Positions 53,146 through 61,531 of a stretch of 64,000 bases of DNA are shown in pieces. Made by a program: the position numbers and the translations under genes. The notes under the pieces are model-generated. The model was not told where the DNA came from. It did not search any database and saw nothing but the letters and a program-made list of their open reading frames with translations. How positions within the stretch are numbered: position 1 is the stretch's first letter; each line of letters opens with the position of its first letter. This DNA is from Chryseobacterium aureum (lineage in GTDB: Bacteria > Bacteroidota > Bacteroidia > Flavobacteriales > Weeksellaceae), in NCBI RefSeq assembly GCF_003971235.1, contig NZ_CP034661.1:62001-126000 (forward strand), read 5' to 3'.

Positions 53146-55848
53146 TTAATGGTGTTCAACTTCATTTATAATCTCTTTTTTAGTTTTTTTGGGAATGCTG
53201 ATGGTGAAAGTGACGCCCAGTCCGCTGTTTTCGGCTTTGATACTTCCTCCGTGTGCCTGTACAATTTTTTTGGAAATGGCCAGTCCCAGTCCGCTTCCTG
53301 TAGGCTTTAAAATATTTTGGTTTTTCGACTGATAAAACTTGTCAAAAATCATTTCCAGATCTTCTTCCGGAATATGTTTACCGGTGTTGAAAATGGTGAT
53401 CACCAGTTCCTGATCTTTTTCAAATAATTTAGTCTGAATGGTTCCCTGTTCTTCAGTGAATTTTAAGGCATTTCCCCAGATATTCTGAAACAGCTGAATC
53501 ATTCTTGCTTCATCATATTCAAATATAGACTGATTCAGGAGATTAACTTCACTTAAATGAATATTTTTCTGCTGGATCAGATGAAGCAGCGGGTTTAATG
53601 CTTTTTTATAGGTGTCAATAAGAGTATTTTCCTGAATGTGTAGAGAAATTTCCCCGTGTTGTAATTTGTCCAGGTAAAGAATATCGTTGATGATTTCACT
53701 CAGTCTGTCAGATTCTGTGATGATATTGTTTAAAAATTCCTGTTTGATGTCAAAAGGAATGTCATCATCATCGGCTAAAATTTCTCCGGCAGAACGGATG
53801 GCTGTGATAGGGGTTCTCAGTTCATGGGCTACAGAATCCAGAAAATCGTCCTTCTGACGGTCTTTTACGATCAGACTTTCGTTGGCGGTTCTCAGGTCAT
53901 CAGAAAGTTTCTGGAGTTCTTCAGACTGTTCGGTAAGTTTTTTATTTAAGGTGATATTTTCCTTAGATTCTTCCAGAATATTTAAAACCTCTTTTAAAGA
54001 TATTTTATCCTCTTTAGTTACTCCTTCTATTAATATTTTTGCCGAAGCCGTGCCAATTCTCCCGGCTAAGAGATTTTCTGAAAATTTGATAAATCTTGAA
54101 TCTGCAGTTTCAGTTTTTGAATCAATATTATATTTCAAATTAAAAATTCTTAAGGCCTGTTCTGTTTTATTTTTGCCTAAAAAGCGTTCCAGAATGTTCT
54201 GTATATCTGAAATATAAGCTGTTCCCCGCCAAATGAAAGCATTTTCATGATTTTGAATATACTTGTCGATATCTACATACAGTTCTGCAAAGTTTCTTTC
54301 GCGGTAATTTCCTTTTGAACTTACGGAAATAATGGTGAACAGGCTCGTATTCACAAGCATTGACCAGAAAAAGATCTGTGGAATTCTTTCTAAATAGGGA
54401 ATCGTAAAAAAACCGAATGCATTATACATATCCCTGATTACTCCTTTAAACTCCTGGTTGTACGAAAAATAATACTGGGGAATAATCAGCCCGAAATAAC
54501 AGATCACCAATCCGGCTAAAAGTCCTGTAACAGCCCCTTTATAGCTTCCTCTTCTCCAGAATAAGGCCCCGAAAAATGCCGGAGCAAGCTGTGCAATAAC
54601 AACAAATGAGATTAATCCTACAGAATCCAGCGAAGTTTTCAGAATAAAATATTTGTAGAAAGCAAAAGCCATGATGATCAGGGCAAAAATGCTGAATTTT
54701 CTGATGTTGGTAATGCTTCTTGTATTTTTTTCTTCACTTTCGGATTTTAATTTTCCCAATAACCCATATGGAATGATGAGATTATTGGAAAGCATGATGG
54801 ATAAAGTGATGGCAGAAATGATGATCATAGAAATACAGGAACTCAGCCCTCCGAGAAAGACAAGCACTGTGATTAAAGTATTGCCAAAATGCTGCGGAAT
54901 CAGGATAGAGTAAAACTCGGGATTTACTTTCTGTCCGTCAAAAATAAGCCTTCCTCCCCATGCAATCGGAAAAATAAACAGGGTGAAGATTAACAGGTAC
55001 AGCGGGAAAAACCAAATGGCAGTTTTAATATGTTTTTCCTGCCTGTTTTCAACAATGGCTGTGTGAAACTGTCTTGGAAGTATGCAGATTGCCGTAGCGG
55101 AAATCATACACAGAACCATCCAGTTCATGGCGCCTTCGATTCCGTTGAATGTGTTTTTTTCTTTAAAATCTTCAAATTGACTTGCCTTTTCATAAATATC
55201 TGAGAACCCGTCAAAGGCATAATAGATCACAAAAAGCCCGAGGATAATTATAAAGAACAGCTTTAAAAAGCTTTCCAGAGCAATTGCAGAGATGATTCCC
55301 AGACGTTTTTCCGAAGCATCCACATACCGTGTTCCGTAATATGAGGAAAACAGAGCAATTAAAACCACCACAAAAGTGGCATTATCGGTGAGAATATCAT
55401 TGGACATCGGAGTTTCCGTTACCAGGTGGAAGGTCTCAGAAATGGCTTTAATCTGCAATCCAATGTAGGGAACAATCGCCAGAAGACATACCACTGTGAT
55501 AATGGCGCTCAGGCTTCTGCTGTTGCCATACCTTAATGAAATAAAATCGGCAAGGCTGCTTATTTTATTGACTCTTGAAATTCTTACAATCCGTGTGTTG
55601 ATGTAGATCCACGCCGGAATAATCATAATAGGGCCAATATAAATCGGGAGATAGTTTAATCCGCTTGTCGCCGCCACGCCAATGCTTCCATAATATGTCC
55701 ACGCAGTACAGTATACCGCAAGAGATAATGCATACATGTAAGGATTATTGATCCATAATTTACTTCTTTTCTTCTCTGCCAGATAAGCAACTAAGAAAAG
55801 AAGAGCCAGGTAAAACAGAACTACAAAAAATAATGCAAAACTACTCAT
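53146..55848 (-). CDS. Sodium/solute symporter-histidine kinase (CrbS/CbrA architecture)
   Basis: 900 residues. Residues about 1-510 form a 13-helix SSS (SLC5-type) transporter; about 540-625 resemble the STAC linker (FLGKNKTEQAL .. FSENLLAGRIGTASAKILIEGV); a coiled coil (LNKKLTEQSEELQKLSDDL) leads to the HisKA domain with the phosphorylated H675 in SVAHELRTPITAIRSAGE; the ATPase has N-box NIWGNALKF and GSGLGLAISKKIVQAHGG. In other phyla this architecture regulates acetate or carbon use (CrbS controls acs). Position beside acs supports the same job here, which is inference. Confidence 0.88.
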   Translation of the reverse strand: MSSFALFFVVLFYLALLFLVAYLAEKKRSKLWINNPYMYALSLAVYCTAWTYYGSIGVAATSGLNYLPIYIGPIMIIPAWIYINTRIVRISRVNKISSLADFISLRYGNSRSLSAIITVVCLLAIVPYIGLQIKAISETFHLVTETPMSNDILTDNATFVVVLIALFSSYYGTRYVDASEKRLGIISAIALESFLKLFFIIILGLFVIYYAFDGFSDIYEKASQFEDFKEKNTFNGIEGAMNWMVLCMISATAICILPRQFHTAIVENRQEKHIKTAIWFFPLYLLIFTLFIFPIAWGGRLIFDGQKVNPEFYSILIPQHFGNTLITVLVFLGGLSSCISMIIISAITLSIMLSNNLIIPYGLLGKLKSESEEKNTRSITNIRKFSIFALIIMAFAFYKYFILKTSLDSVGLISFVVIAQLAPAFFGALFWRRGSYKGAVTGLLAGLVICYFGLIIPQYYFSYNQEFKGVIRDMYNAFGFFTIPYLERIPQIFFWSMLVNTSLFTIISVSSKGNYRERNFAELYVDIDKYIQNHENAFIWRGTAYISDIQNILERFLGKNKTEQALRIFNLKYNIDSKTETADSRFIKFSENLLAGRIGTASAKILIEGVTKEDKISLKEVLNILEESKENITLNKKLTEQSEELQKLSDDLRTANESLIVKDRQKDDFLDSVAHELRTPITAIRSAGEILADDDDIPFDIKQEFLNNIITESDRLSEIINDILYLDKLQHGEISLHIQENTLIDTYKKALNPLLHLIQQKNIHLSEVNLLNQSIFEYDEARMIQLFQNIWGNALKFTEEQGTIQTKLFEKDQELVITIFNTGKHIPEEDLEMIFDKFYQSKNQNILKPTGSGLGLAISKKIVQAHGGSIKAENSGLGVTFTISIPKKTKKEIINEVEHH

Positions 55849-56035
55849 CGTATCTTTTTACAATTACAAAAGAAATAATAATGGAGATCATCCAGACCGC
55901 GAACAAATAGATCAGAATCATGGGATAGCCCAAAACCTCCCTGTCACTATTGAAAAGCAGTGAAATAGGAATGCTGAAAGCAATCATAAGCCCCACACTC
56001 AGTATAATAAGTTTTTGTTCATGTCTTTTTTTCAT
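55841..56035 (-). CDS. Small two-helix membrane protein beside the symporter-kinase
   Basis: 64 residues with two helices (about 9-28 and 36-59) and a charged end (KRYDE). Overlaps the kinase start by 8 bases, so translation is coupled. Small two-helix proteins accompany sodium/solute symporters in several families (for example YjcH-like and DUF3311 or DUF4212 types), and this could be such a subunit. Family by sequence is not certain. Confidence 0.7.
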   Translation of the reverse strand: MKKRHEQKLIILSVGLMIAFSIPISLLFNSDREVLGYPMILIYLFAVWMISIIISFVIVKRYDE

Positions 56036-56496
56036 ACCTGTTTTATTTCCTTACCGAAGCATATAGCTTCTTCATTCCCGATGTACATCCCATAATTTTC
56101 AATAACCTTATATTCATTTTTAAGATAAAACTTTACGGCACTGTCATTTTTTTTACGGGTTTCCAGACAGATGTATTTATAGTCAAATTGTTTTGCAGCG
56201 ATTTCTAATGCTGAGAGAATCTTTCCACCCAGCCCTCTGTTTTTTTCCAGGGAAAACATGCGTTTAATTTCACATATTTCTGGTGAAAGCGGGCGAAAAC
56301 CTCCACAGGCTATGGCTTTTTCATCACTTACAGCAATGAGAAACAATGCTTTCTCCTGGGTAAAATCATCCAGGTTGGCATTTTTGCTTCCACTCTCTCC
56401 GGAGATGGTTATAAGAGAAGTATTCAATCGGTGGATCAGATCTATAACTCTTTTATCTTCAGAGGGGCGGGAAATTGCTTTAATTGTGATCTCCAT
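56032..56496 (-). CDS. GNAT-family N-acetyltransferase
   Basis: 154 residues. Acetyl-CoA-binding motif is SLEKNRGLGGKILSALE (R/Q-x-x-G-x-G/A variant RGLGGK, about 82-98), preceded by AIACGGFRPLS and followed by YICLETRKKNDSAVKFYLKNEYKVIENYG, the typical GNAT end. Overlaps the next small gene by 4 bases. In this setting it could acetylate Acs, as Pat does, but its single-domain form and substrate are undetermined. Confidence 0.82.
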   Translation of the reverse strand: MEITIKAISRPSEDKRVIDLIHRLNTSLITISGESGSKNANLDDFTQEKALFLIAVSDEKAIACGGFRPLSPEICEIKRMFSLEKNRGLGGKILSALEIAAKQFDYKYICLETRKKNDSAVKFYLKNEYKVIENYGMYIGNEEAICFGKEIKQV

Positions 56497-56559
56497 TTTT
56501 TTATCATTGATAACAGATAACTGATGGATGCTGCATCTATCAGTTATCTGTTTTTGCTT

Positions 56560-56787
56560 TTAAATTTTATCGTCAGAATATTCTCCTTTTAAGGCATAAT
56601 AGCCGAAAATGGCCATTCCACCTGAGATAATCGGCATCAGTACAAAGAGAATAATGATCCCGAAAACCAGATCTTCCTGTTTTCCGGATGCTATTTTAGG
56701 GATTCCCAATACCGTAATTCCGAAATATCCTACAATCACCGCAACCGCGATCCAGAGAATGCCTAATATTTTTTTTAGTCCGTTCAT
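56560..56787 (-). CDS. Small two-helix membrane protein beside the MFS transporter
   Basis: 75 residues with two helices (about 8-28 and 40-64: ILGILWIAVAVIVGYFGITVLG; FGIIILFVLMPIISGGMAIFGYYAL). It follows the MFS transporter by 43 bases on the same strand. I recall a Bacteroidetes family (DUF6814) in this position; the name is given with caution. Possibly an accessory subunit. Confidence 0.65.
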   Translation of the reverse strand: MNGLKKILGILWIAVAVIVGYFGITVLGIPKIASGKQEDLVFGIIILFVLMPIISGGMAIFGYYALKGEYSDDKI

Positions 56788-56830
56788 TTTAGTTGTTTTA
56801 AAATTAATAAAAATTTGAGTGATTCAGTGT

Positions 56831-58411
56831 CTAATCATGAAGATTATTGTTCTTGTTTTTAAGATAAAATAATCCGATGATCAGACAGACTGCGGCAACC
56901 CCGATCGGATACCAGAGTCCTTCCAGGTACCATGTTGCATGTCCTGCTTCTTTTCCGGTGGTTACCAGATAAGTGGCTACTGCCGGAAGAAGTCCTCCAA
57001 ATACCCCGTTTCCGATATGATAAGGCAGTGACATAGAGGTGTAGCGGATTCTCACCGGGAACATTTCGACAAGGAAAGCCGCGATAGGCCCATAGACCAT
57101 CGTTACAAAGATCACCTGAATAAAAACAAGGAAAATCAGGTACCATTTGGTATTGTCACTTAGCTTTAAGCTTTGGGAAACTTTAGGTTCTTCTGCTTTT
57201 CCGTCTTTCATAACCACTCCTACCGGAGACCAGTGAACGATACTGTCTTTTTTGATTAAAGTTCCGTCTGTGTAAAGCGTTTCTTTGTGAAAAGTGACCA
57301 GGCTGTCCGTTGCAATATCATGATGGGTTTTGGCCGTCCTTTTTTCTGTAATTCCATTCGCGGCCACCGTTTTGTTTTCTAGATTTACACTCTTGAACAT
57401 GCTGTCGTAAATGGGTCTGTAGGCTAAAATAGCAACCAGCATTCCGGTCATCATCACTGCTTTTCGCCCTATTTTATCAGACAGCCAACCGAAAAATACA
57501 AAGAAAGGTGTTCCTAAAAATAAAGCGGTAGCCATCAATGAATCTACCTGTGCAGACTCTACATTCATTACCTTCTGAAGGAAACTCATGGCATAAAACT
57601 GACCGGTATACCAGATTACCCCTTGTCCCATTGCCGCCCCGAATAAAGCCAATAATACAAATTTGAAGTTGTATTTATTTCCGAAGCTTTCCTTTAAAGG
57701 ATTTTTAGATGTTTTACCTTCACTTTTAGCTTTCGCAAAAAGCGGGGACTCTTTCATATTCTTTCTGATAATGTAAGATACAGCCACCATCAGAATAGAG
57801 ATCCAGAAAGGAACCCTCCACCCCCAGGTGTCAAATTCTTCTGCGGAGAGCGTGGTCTTAGTGATAAGAATAACGATTAATGAAATGAAAAGCCCGGCTG
57901 TTGCAGTCGTCTGGATCCATGAAGTCCAGTATCCCCTGCGGTGCGGCTGGGCATATTCCGCTACATAAGTGGCAGCACCCCCGTATTCACCCCCTAAAGC
58001 AAGCCCCTGAAGCAGTCTCAGGATTAAAACCAACACCGGAGCCATAAAACCAATGGTTTCATAACTGGGAATGCACCCGATCAGGAATGTGGAAAATCCC
58101 ATGATCAGTAAAGTGACAAGGAACGTATATTTTCTCCCGATAAGATCTCCCAGCCTCCCGAAAAATAATGCTCCGAAAGGTCTTACCACAAAGCCGGCAG
58201 CAAAAGTTGCCAGGGTAGATAAGAATGCGGCGGTAGGATTATCTGCCGGGAAAAATTTGGTCGCTAAAACAACGGCCAGACTTCCAAAAATGTAGAAGTC
58301 ATACCATTCTATCAGTGTTCCGAGGGATGAGGCTGTGATCACGCTCCAGATGGTGCGGTTTTTCTGCCTGTCGGTCATATTTTCGTAGGTTTCGTGATGA
58401 TTTTCGCTCAT
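56831..58411 (-). CDS. MFS transporter of the metabolite:H+ symporter (MHS) family
   Basis: 526 residues, 12 helices. Marks of the ProP/ShiA/KgtP group: SSLGTLIEWYDFYIFG near 30-45, FGRLGDLIGRKYTFL near 84-98, GGEYGGAATYVAEYAQPHRRGYWTSW near 140-165. Longer than usual: a hydrophilic insert of about 90 residues (about 345-435, NLENKTVAANGITEKRTAK .. HWSPVGVVMKDG) sits before helix 9. Neighbours suggest it imports acetate, propionate or another small acid. The long insert is odd and seems typical of Bacteroidetes homologues. Confidence 0.87.
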   Translation of the reverse strand: MSENHHETYENMTDRQKNRTIWSVITASSLGTLIEWYDFYIFGSLAVVLATKFFPADNPTAAFLSTLATFAAGFVVRPFGALFFGRLGDLIGRKYTFLVTLLIMGFSTFLIGCIPSYETIGFMAPVLVLILRLLQGLALGGEYGGAATYVAEYAQPHRRGYWTSWIQTTATAGLFISLIVILITKTTLSAEEFDTWGWRVPFWISILMVAVSYIIRKNMKESPLFAKAKSEGKTSKNPLKESFGNKYNFKFVLLALFGAAMGQGVIWYTGQFYAMSFLQKVMNVESAQVDSLMATALFLGTPFFVFFGWLSDKIGRKAVMMTGMLVAILAYRPIYDSMFKSVNLENKTVAANGITEKRTAKTHHDIATDSLVTFHKETLYTDGTLIKKDSIVHWSPVGVVMKDGKAEEPKVSQSLKLSDNTKWYLIFLVFIQVIFVTMVYGPIAAFLVEMFPVRIRYTSMSLPYHIGNGVFGGLLPAVATYLVTTGKEAGHATWYLEGLWYPIGVAAVCLIIGLFYLKNKNNNLHD

Positions 58412-58727
58412 ATCGATTAGTTTTTGATGTTATTGGAATAGGATTTTACATTGAATTCTTTAAACCATTAAGGGTTTTTAAGGGGGTAAGAAAGATTAAG
58501 ATATAACTGAAGTTATGATTAAGTTCAATTCTTTGAGGTTATTTCAAAACGGTCATTCTGAATGAAATGTAGTGAAGAATCTCATGTGACTCTGGTTGTT
58601 AGTAAGATTCTTCCTTAGTCAGAAATCAAAGATTCGACGTAGTCAATGACAAAAGTCAAATGATTTGAATTTTGAGAAAGTATCCCTGATCCATCTTAAT
58701 TCTTTACTGTTCTTACTGGTTCAAATT
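58412..58727. repeat. Intergenic gap with a GAATCTC-type repeat
   Basis: 316 bases without a gene. About 58552-58656 reads GTCATTCTGAATGAAATG .. GAAGAATCTCATG .. TAAGATTCTTCCTTAGTCAG .. GACAAAAGTC. It shares ATTCnGAATGAA, GAATCTC and AGATTCTTCCTTnGTCAGAA with the repeat at 25790-25857; the arms are inverted relative to each other. Nothing else seen. Confidence 0.6.
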
Positions 58728-60107
58728 TTAAAGGTAGATTTGAAACTGCACAATAAATTCTCCTTTAGAAGAAGGACTTTCCGTAGGACTCGTATAAACC
58801 GGTCTTGTTGAATATTGTGTTGTGATTTTTGCATGATGCCCGTCTATGAACCAGTTGGCTCCGACATCAAACTGGGATGAAGATTTGTCGAAAGCCTCAA
58901 AACTTTTATGAGTATAAGCTGCGAAAGGCTGTATTCTGATTTTGGGTTTTTCTGCCTGACTGGGTAATAGTAAACCTGCCTGTGCGTAGATAATATTACC
59001 TGTTCCGATAGTCGGCTGCAGATTTCCTGGTCCTGCAATGGCCTTATTCCCGATGAAATTAGGATCAGACGCTCCAATATTCATGGTTCCCAGATTTCTT
59101 ACATAGTTCGGTCCGAAATTATAGTTGTAATATCCGGCATACGCAGAAACAGCCATTTTGTTTTTGGCTTCTCCCAAAGGTATATCGGCGAAGGCATCCA
59201 CCGCAAAAAGCGTAATGTCATGCTTTTCAATATTTGAATTCACCGATGTTCTTGTTCCGTCTGCCTGATGGTAAAAGCCGGCACCTACATTGAATACTTT
59301 TTTCGTTCCAAGATAAGAGCCTACTTTGAAAGGAAGGGTATTGGATTCTTCATCCAGAAATTGATATTCAACATATCCTGCTTTTGAAAAGCTTGGATTG
59401 CCATTGTTGTCTACAGCTACAGCCTTCGAAGGATCTGTTACGTTTACCGGGATAAGATCGGTTGCAAAAGGCTTATTTAAGCTGAAACGATATTCCAGTT
59501 TGCCGTATTTTCCCTTGGCAAACATGCCCAGCTGTCTGGCAAACTGATCAGAGTTGTCAATCAGCGGCCATGAGAAAACAGGAGAATCTAAGGTGAGGAA
59601 ATTAAGCGTAGAAGCCATAGTCATCCGGGAGAGTCCCATATAGTAATGAAGCCCCGCTCCCAAAGTTAAACTGAATTTTCCCGCTTCTCCAGGTAAAATA
59701 ACTGCATATTCATTCCAGGCATCATGAAAAAATAACTGTGTTTTCTTTCCGTTTCCATAACCTCCTGTTCCTGAAGTCCCTGAAGCGCCGCCATTAATAA
59801 AAGTCTGATTGTTGATTCCAAAATGGAGTAAGATCATGTATCTTTTGGAGATTTGTGCATAAGTTAAAGCACGTAATCTTCTGTTTCCCAGGCTCCACGA
59901 GTTGTCGGCAGGTTCACCTCCTACCATGGTTCCGGGGTTCATGGAAGTGTTTCTTAGCCAAAACTGATCCCATAAAATAAATCTGACAAATTTATCTCCG
60001 TTTTGGTTAAGGTTAATTTTTAAGCCATTGCCATAATCAGGAGAACCCTGTGAATATAAGGAACTGCTCATTAAAGCTAATCCAATGAATGTAAGTAATT
60101 TCTTCAT
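58728..60107 (-). CDS. Outer-membrane porin-like beta-barrel protein
   Basis: 459 residues. Signal peptide (MKKLLTFIGLALMSSSLYSQ), then KFVRFILWDQFWLRNT and a series of alternating aromatic beta-strands (MILLHFGINNQTFI, SLTLGAGLHYYMG, VSAYAGYYNYNFG, HAKITTQYSTRPVY), ending in an amphipathic strand GEFIVQFQIYL. That fits a phosphate-selective-porin-like or general porin barrel. As the first gene of the strand's acid-uptake cluster it would admit the substrate to the periplasm; substrate is inference. Confidence 0.8.
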   Translation of the reverse strand: MKKLLTFIGLALMSSSLYSQGSPDYGNGLKINLNQNGDKFVRFILWDQFWLRNTSMNPGTMVGGEPADNSWSLGNRRLRALTYAQISKRYMILLHFGINNQTFINGGASGTSGTGGYGNGKKTQLFFHDAWNEYAVILPGEAGKFSLTLGAGLHYYMGLSRMTMASTLNFLTLDSPVFSWPLIDNSDQFARQLGMFAKGKYGKLEYRFSLNKPFATDLIPVNVTDPSKAVAVDNNGNPSFSKAGYVEYQFLDEESNTLPFKVGSYLGTKKVFNVGAGFYHQADGTRTSVNSNIEKHDITLFAVDAFADIPLGEAKNKMAVSAYAGYYNYNFGPNYVRNLGTMNIGASDPNFIGNKAIAGPGNLQPTIGTGNIIYAQAGLLLPSQAEKPKIRIQPFAAYTHKSFEAFDKSSSQFDVGANWFIDGHHAKITTQYSTRPVYTSPTESPSSKGEFIVQFQIYL

Positions 60108-60267
60108 AAATTATCAATTTTTGGCGTTGTTTTTTGTGAATGCCAAATTGTAATTAATAATTTATTTATGAAAATTTAATATATATTAGTGGTAATAGTA
60201 TAGTTATTATTTATAAGGATGTGAATTTCAGGCGTGCGGGAGTGATTCGGGATGCAAGGTTCTACAC

Positions 60268-60684
60268 TTATTTCTTAAATCTTTCCCACTTAATCAGCAT
60301 ATATTTGTCCGCAAATTGAGTAATGATAATTCCGGAGTTTTTAATGTTTTCCTCCTGTGCAATGTATTCAATAAGTTCGCTCTGTTTCAGGATTTTATAG
60401 ACAGGATGGAATTCAGAATGGGGCGGTCTTGTGATATTGTATTTTTTAATCCATGAGCTTATCGTAACATGGGAAACCCCGATAATTCTTTCAATTTCCC
60501 GGTAACTTAATCCTTCCAGATAAAGCTGAAGGGCTTTGGTGACATAATAGTCATCAATTTGTTTTCCCAGTTTTTTAACGGTAAAATAATAATGGCAGTC
60601 TTTGCAGTGAAAGCGTTGTTTCTCATTAATGATGCCGCTTTTTACTATTTTGATGCTCTTGCATTTAGGACAGATATTTTCCAT
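60268..60684 (-). CDS. IS1 InsA-like zinc-finger/HTH protein, possibly a domesticated regulator
   Basis: 138 residues. N-terminal zinc ribbon CPKCKS .. KQRFHCKDCHYYF (Cys pairs at 5/8 and 28/31), then a helix-turn-helix GLSYREIERIIGVSHVTISSWIKKY (about 77-101), exactly the InsA layout of IS1 family elements. The last about 45 residues (IAQEENIKNSGIIITQFADKYM) are not InsA-like. I see no InsB catalytic frame, no terminal repeats and no target duplication, so it is not a complete element. It is divergent from the arginine operon, so a regulatory role is possible. Confidence 0.68.
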   Translation of the reverse strand: MENICPKCKSIKIVKSGIINEKQRFHCKDCHYYFTVKKLGKQIDDYYVTKALQLYLEGLSYREIERIIGVSHVTISSWIKKYNITRPPHSEFHPVYKILKQSELIEYIAQEENIKNSGIIITQFADKYMLIKWERFKK

Positions 60685-60791
60685 AACTATAGTATTTTAG
60701 CAAATATATAATAAATTAGCAAATGTATGTTTTTTAATAAAGATAATTTTACCTGCTTAAAATTTTAAAACAAAAAAAATATCTTTTTTAT

Positions 60792-60823
60792 TTGGATTTA
60801 AAAGAAATTATATTTTAAATTTG
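60792..60823 (+). promoter_or_regulatory. Promoter of the arginine operon
   Basis: TTG at 60792-60794, 21-base spacer and TAAATTTG at 60816-60823, a full match to the Bacteroidetes consensus (TTG, 17-23, TAnnTTTG). Start codon 60845 lies 22 bases further, giving a short leader. Confidence 0.65.
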
Positions 60824-60844
60824 CCAAAAAAATTAGATAAATAA

Positions 60845-61531
60845 ATGGAAATAGAAATTTCCTCATGCGAACATCTAATGTATGTGAGTGAAATACAGCA
60901 GGAAATGTATGATTCTGCACAGCGCAGAGGAACGGGTATCGCAAAACGTTCCATAGAATATTTGAGTAAGAAGATTTCAGAGGGCAATGCTGTGGTAGCC
61001 ACTGAAAACGGTGAGTGGGTAGGTTTCTGTTATATAGAGACCTGGTCGCATGGGAAGTTTGTGGCCAATTCGGGGCTGATTGTGTCGCCAAAGTTCAGGA
61101 ACGGGGGAGTCGCTACTCAGATTAAGCAGAAAGTTTTCCAATTATCTAGAGATAAGTATCCGGATGCGAAAGTATTTGGTTTAACGACAGGTTTGGCAGT
61201 AATGAAAATCAATAGTGATTTAGGGTATAAACCGGTTATCTATTCTGAACTTACTCAGGATGAGGAGTTCTGGAACGGCTGCAAAAACTGTGTAAACTAT
61301 GAAATTTTAATGATGAAGGAACGTAAAAACTGTTTATGTACAGCCATGTTATTTGTTCCTGAAAATGATAAAAAAAAAGAGGTGGTGAATAGCCAGCCTG
61401 AAAATAAATATGAAGAAATGAATCAAGCTGATTTTGAATATTCTGTACAAAAATCTCTTGATGAATTTCACCTTACCAATAAAAAAAATAAAAAGAGTCC
61501 AGATGAAAAAGAAAGTCATCTTAGCGTTTAG
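60845..61531 (+). CDS. GNAT-family acetyltransferase, candidate N-acetylglutamate synthase
   Basis: 228 residues. GNAT core: VVATENGEWVGFCYIETWSHGKFVANSGLIV, then the CoA loop SPKFRNGGVATQIKQK (R-x-G-x-A form, about 81-96), and AVMKINSDLGYKPVIYSEL. A Cys-rich stretch (NGCKNCVNYEILMMKERKNCLCTAM) and a polar tail follow. First gene of an operon with argG and argC; its end overlaps argG by 29 bases. Acetylation of glutamate is the missing first step of the pathway here, so N-acetylglutamate synthase is the natural guess. Confidence 0.72.
   Translation: MEIEISSCEHLMYVSEIQQEMYDSAQRRGTGIAKRSIEYLSKKISEGNAVVATENGEWVGFCYIETWSHGKFVANSGLIVSPKFRNGGVATQIKQKVFQLSRDKYPDAKVFGLTTGLAVMKINSDLGYKPVIYSELTQDEEFWNGCKNCVNYEILMMKERKNCLCTAMLFVPENDKKKEVVNSQPENKYEEMNQADFEYSVQKSLDEFHLTNKKNKKSPDEKESHLSV

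Noticed and set aside
60268..60684. A complete IS1-family insertion sequence
   Set aside because: No InsB catalytic frame, no terminal inverted repeats and no target duplication are visible around the InsA-like gene.
61434..61502. Longer argG start at 61434
   Set aside because: It would put 23 non-conserved residues before the P-loop and overlap the GNAT gene by almost 100 bases; the ATG at 61503 fits the family.
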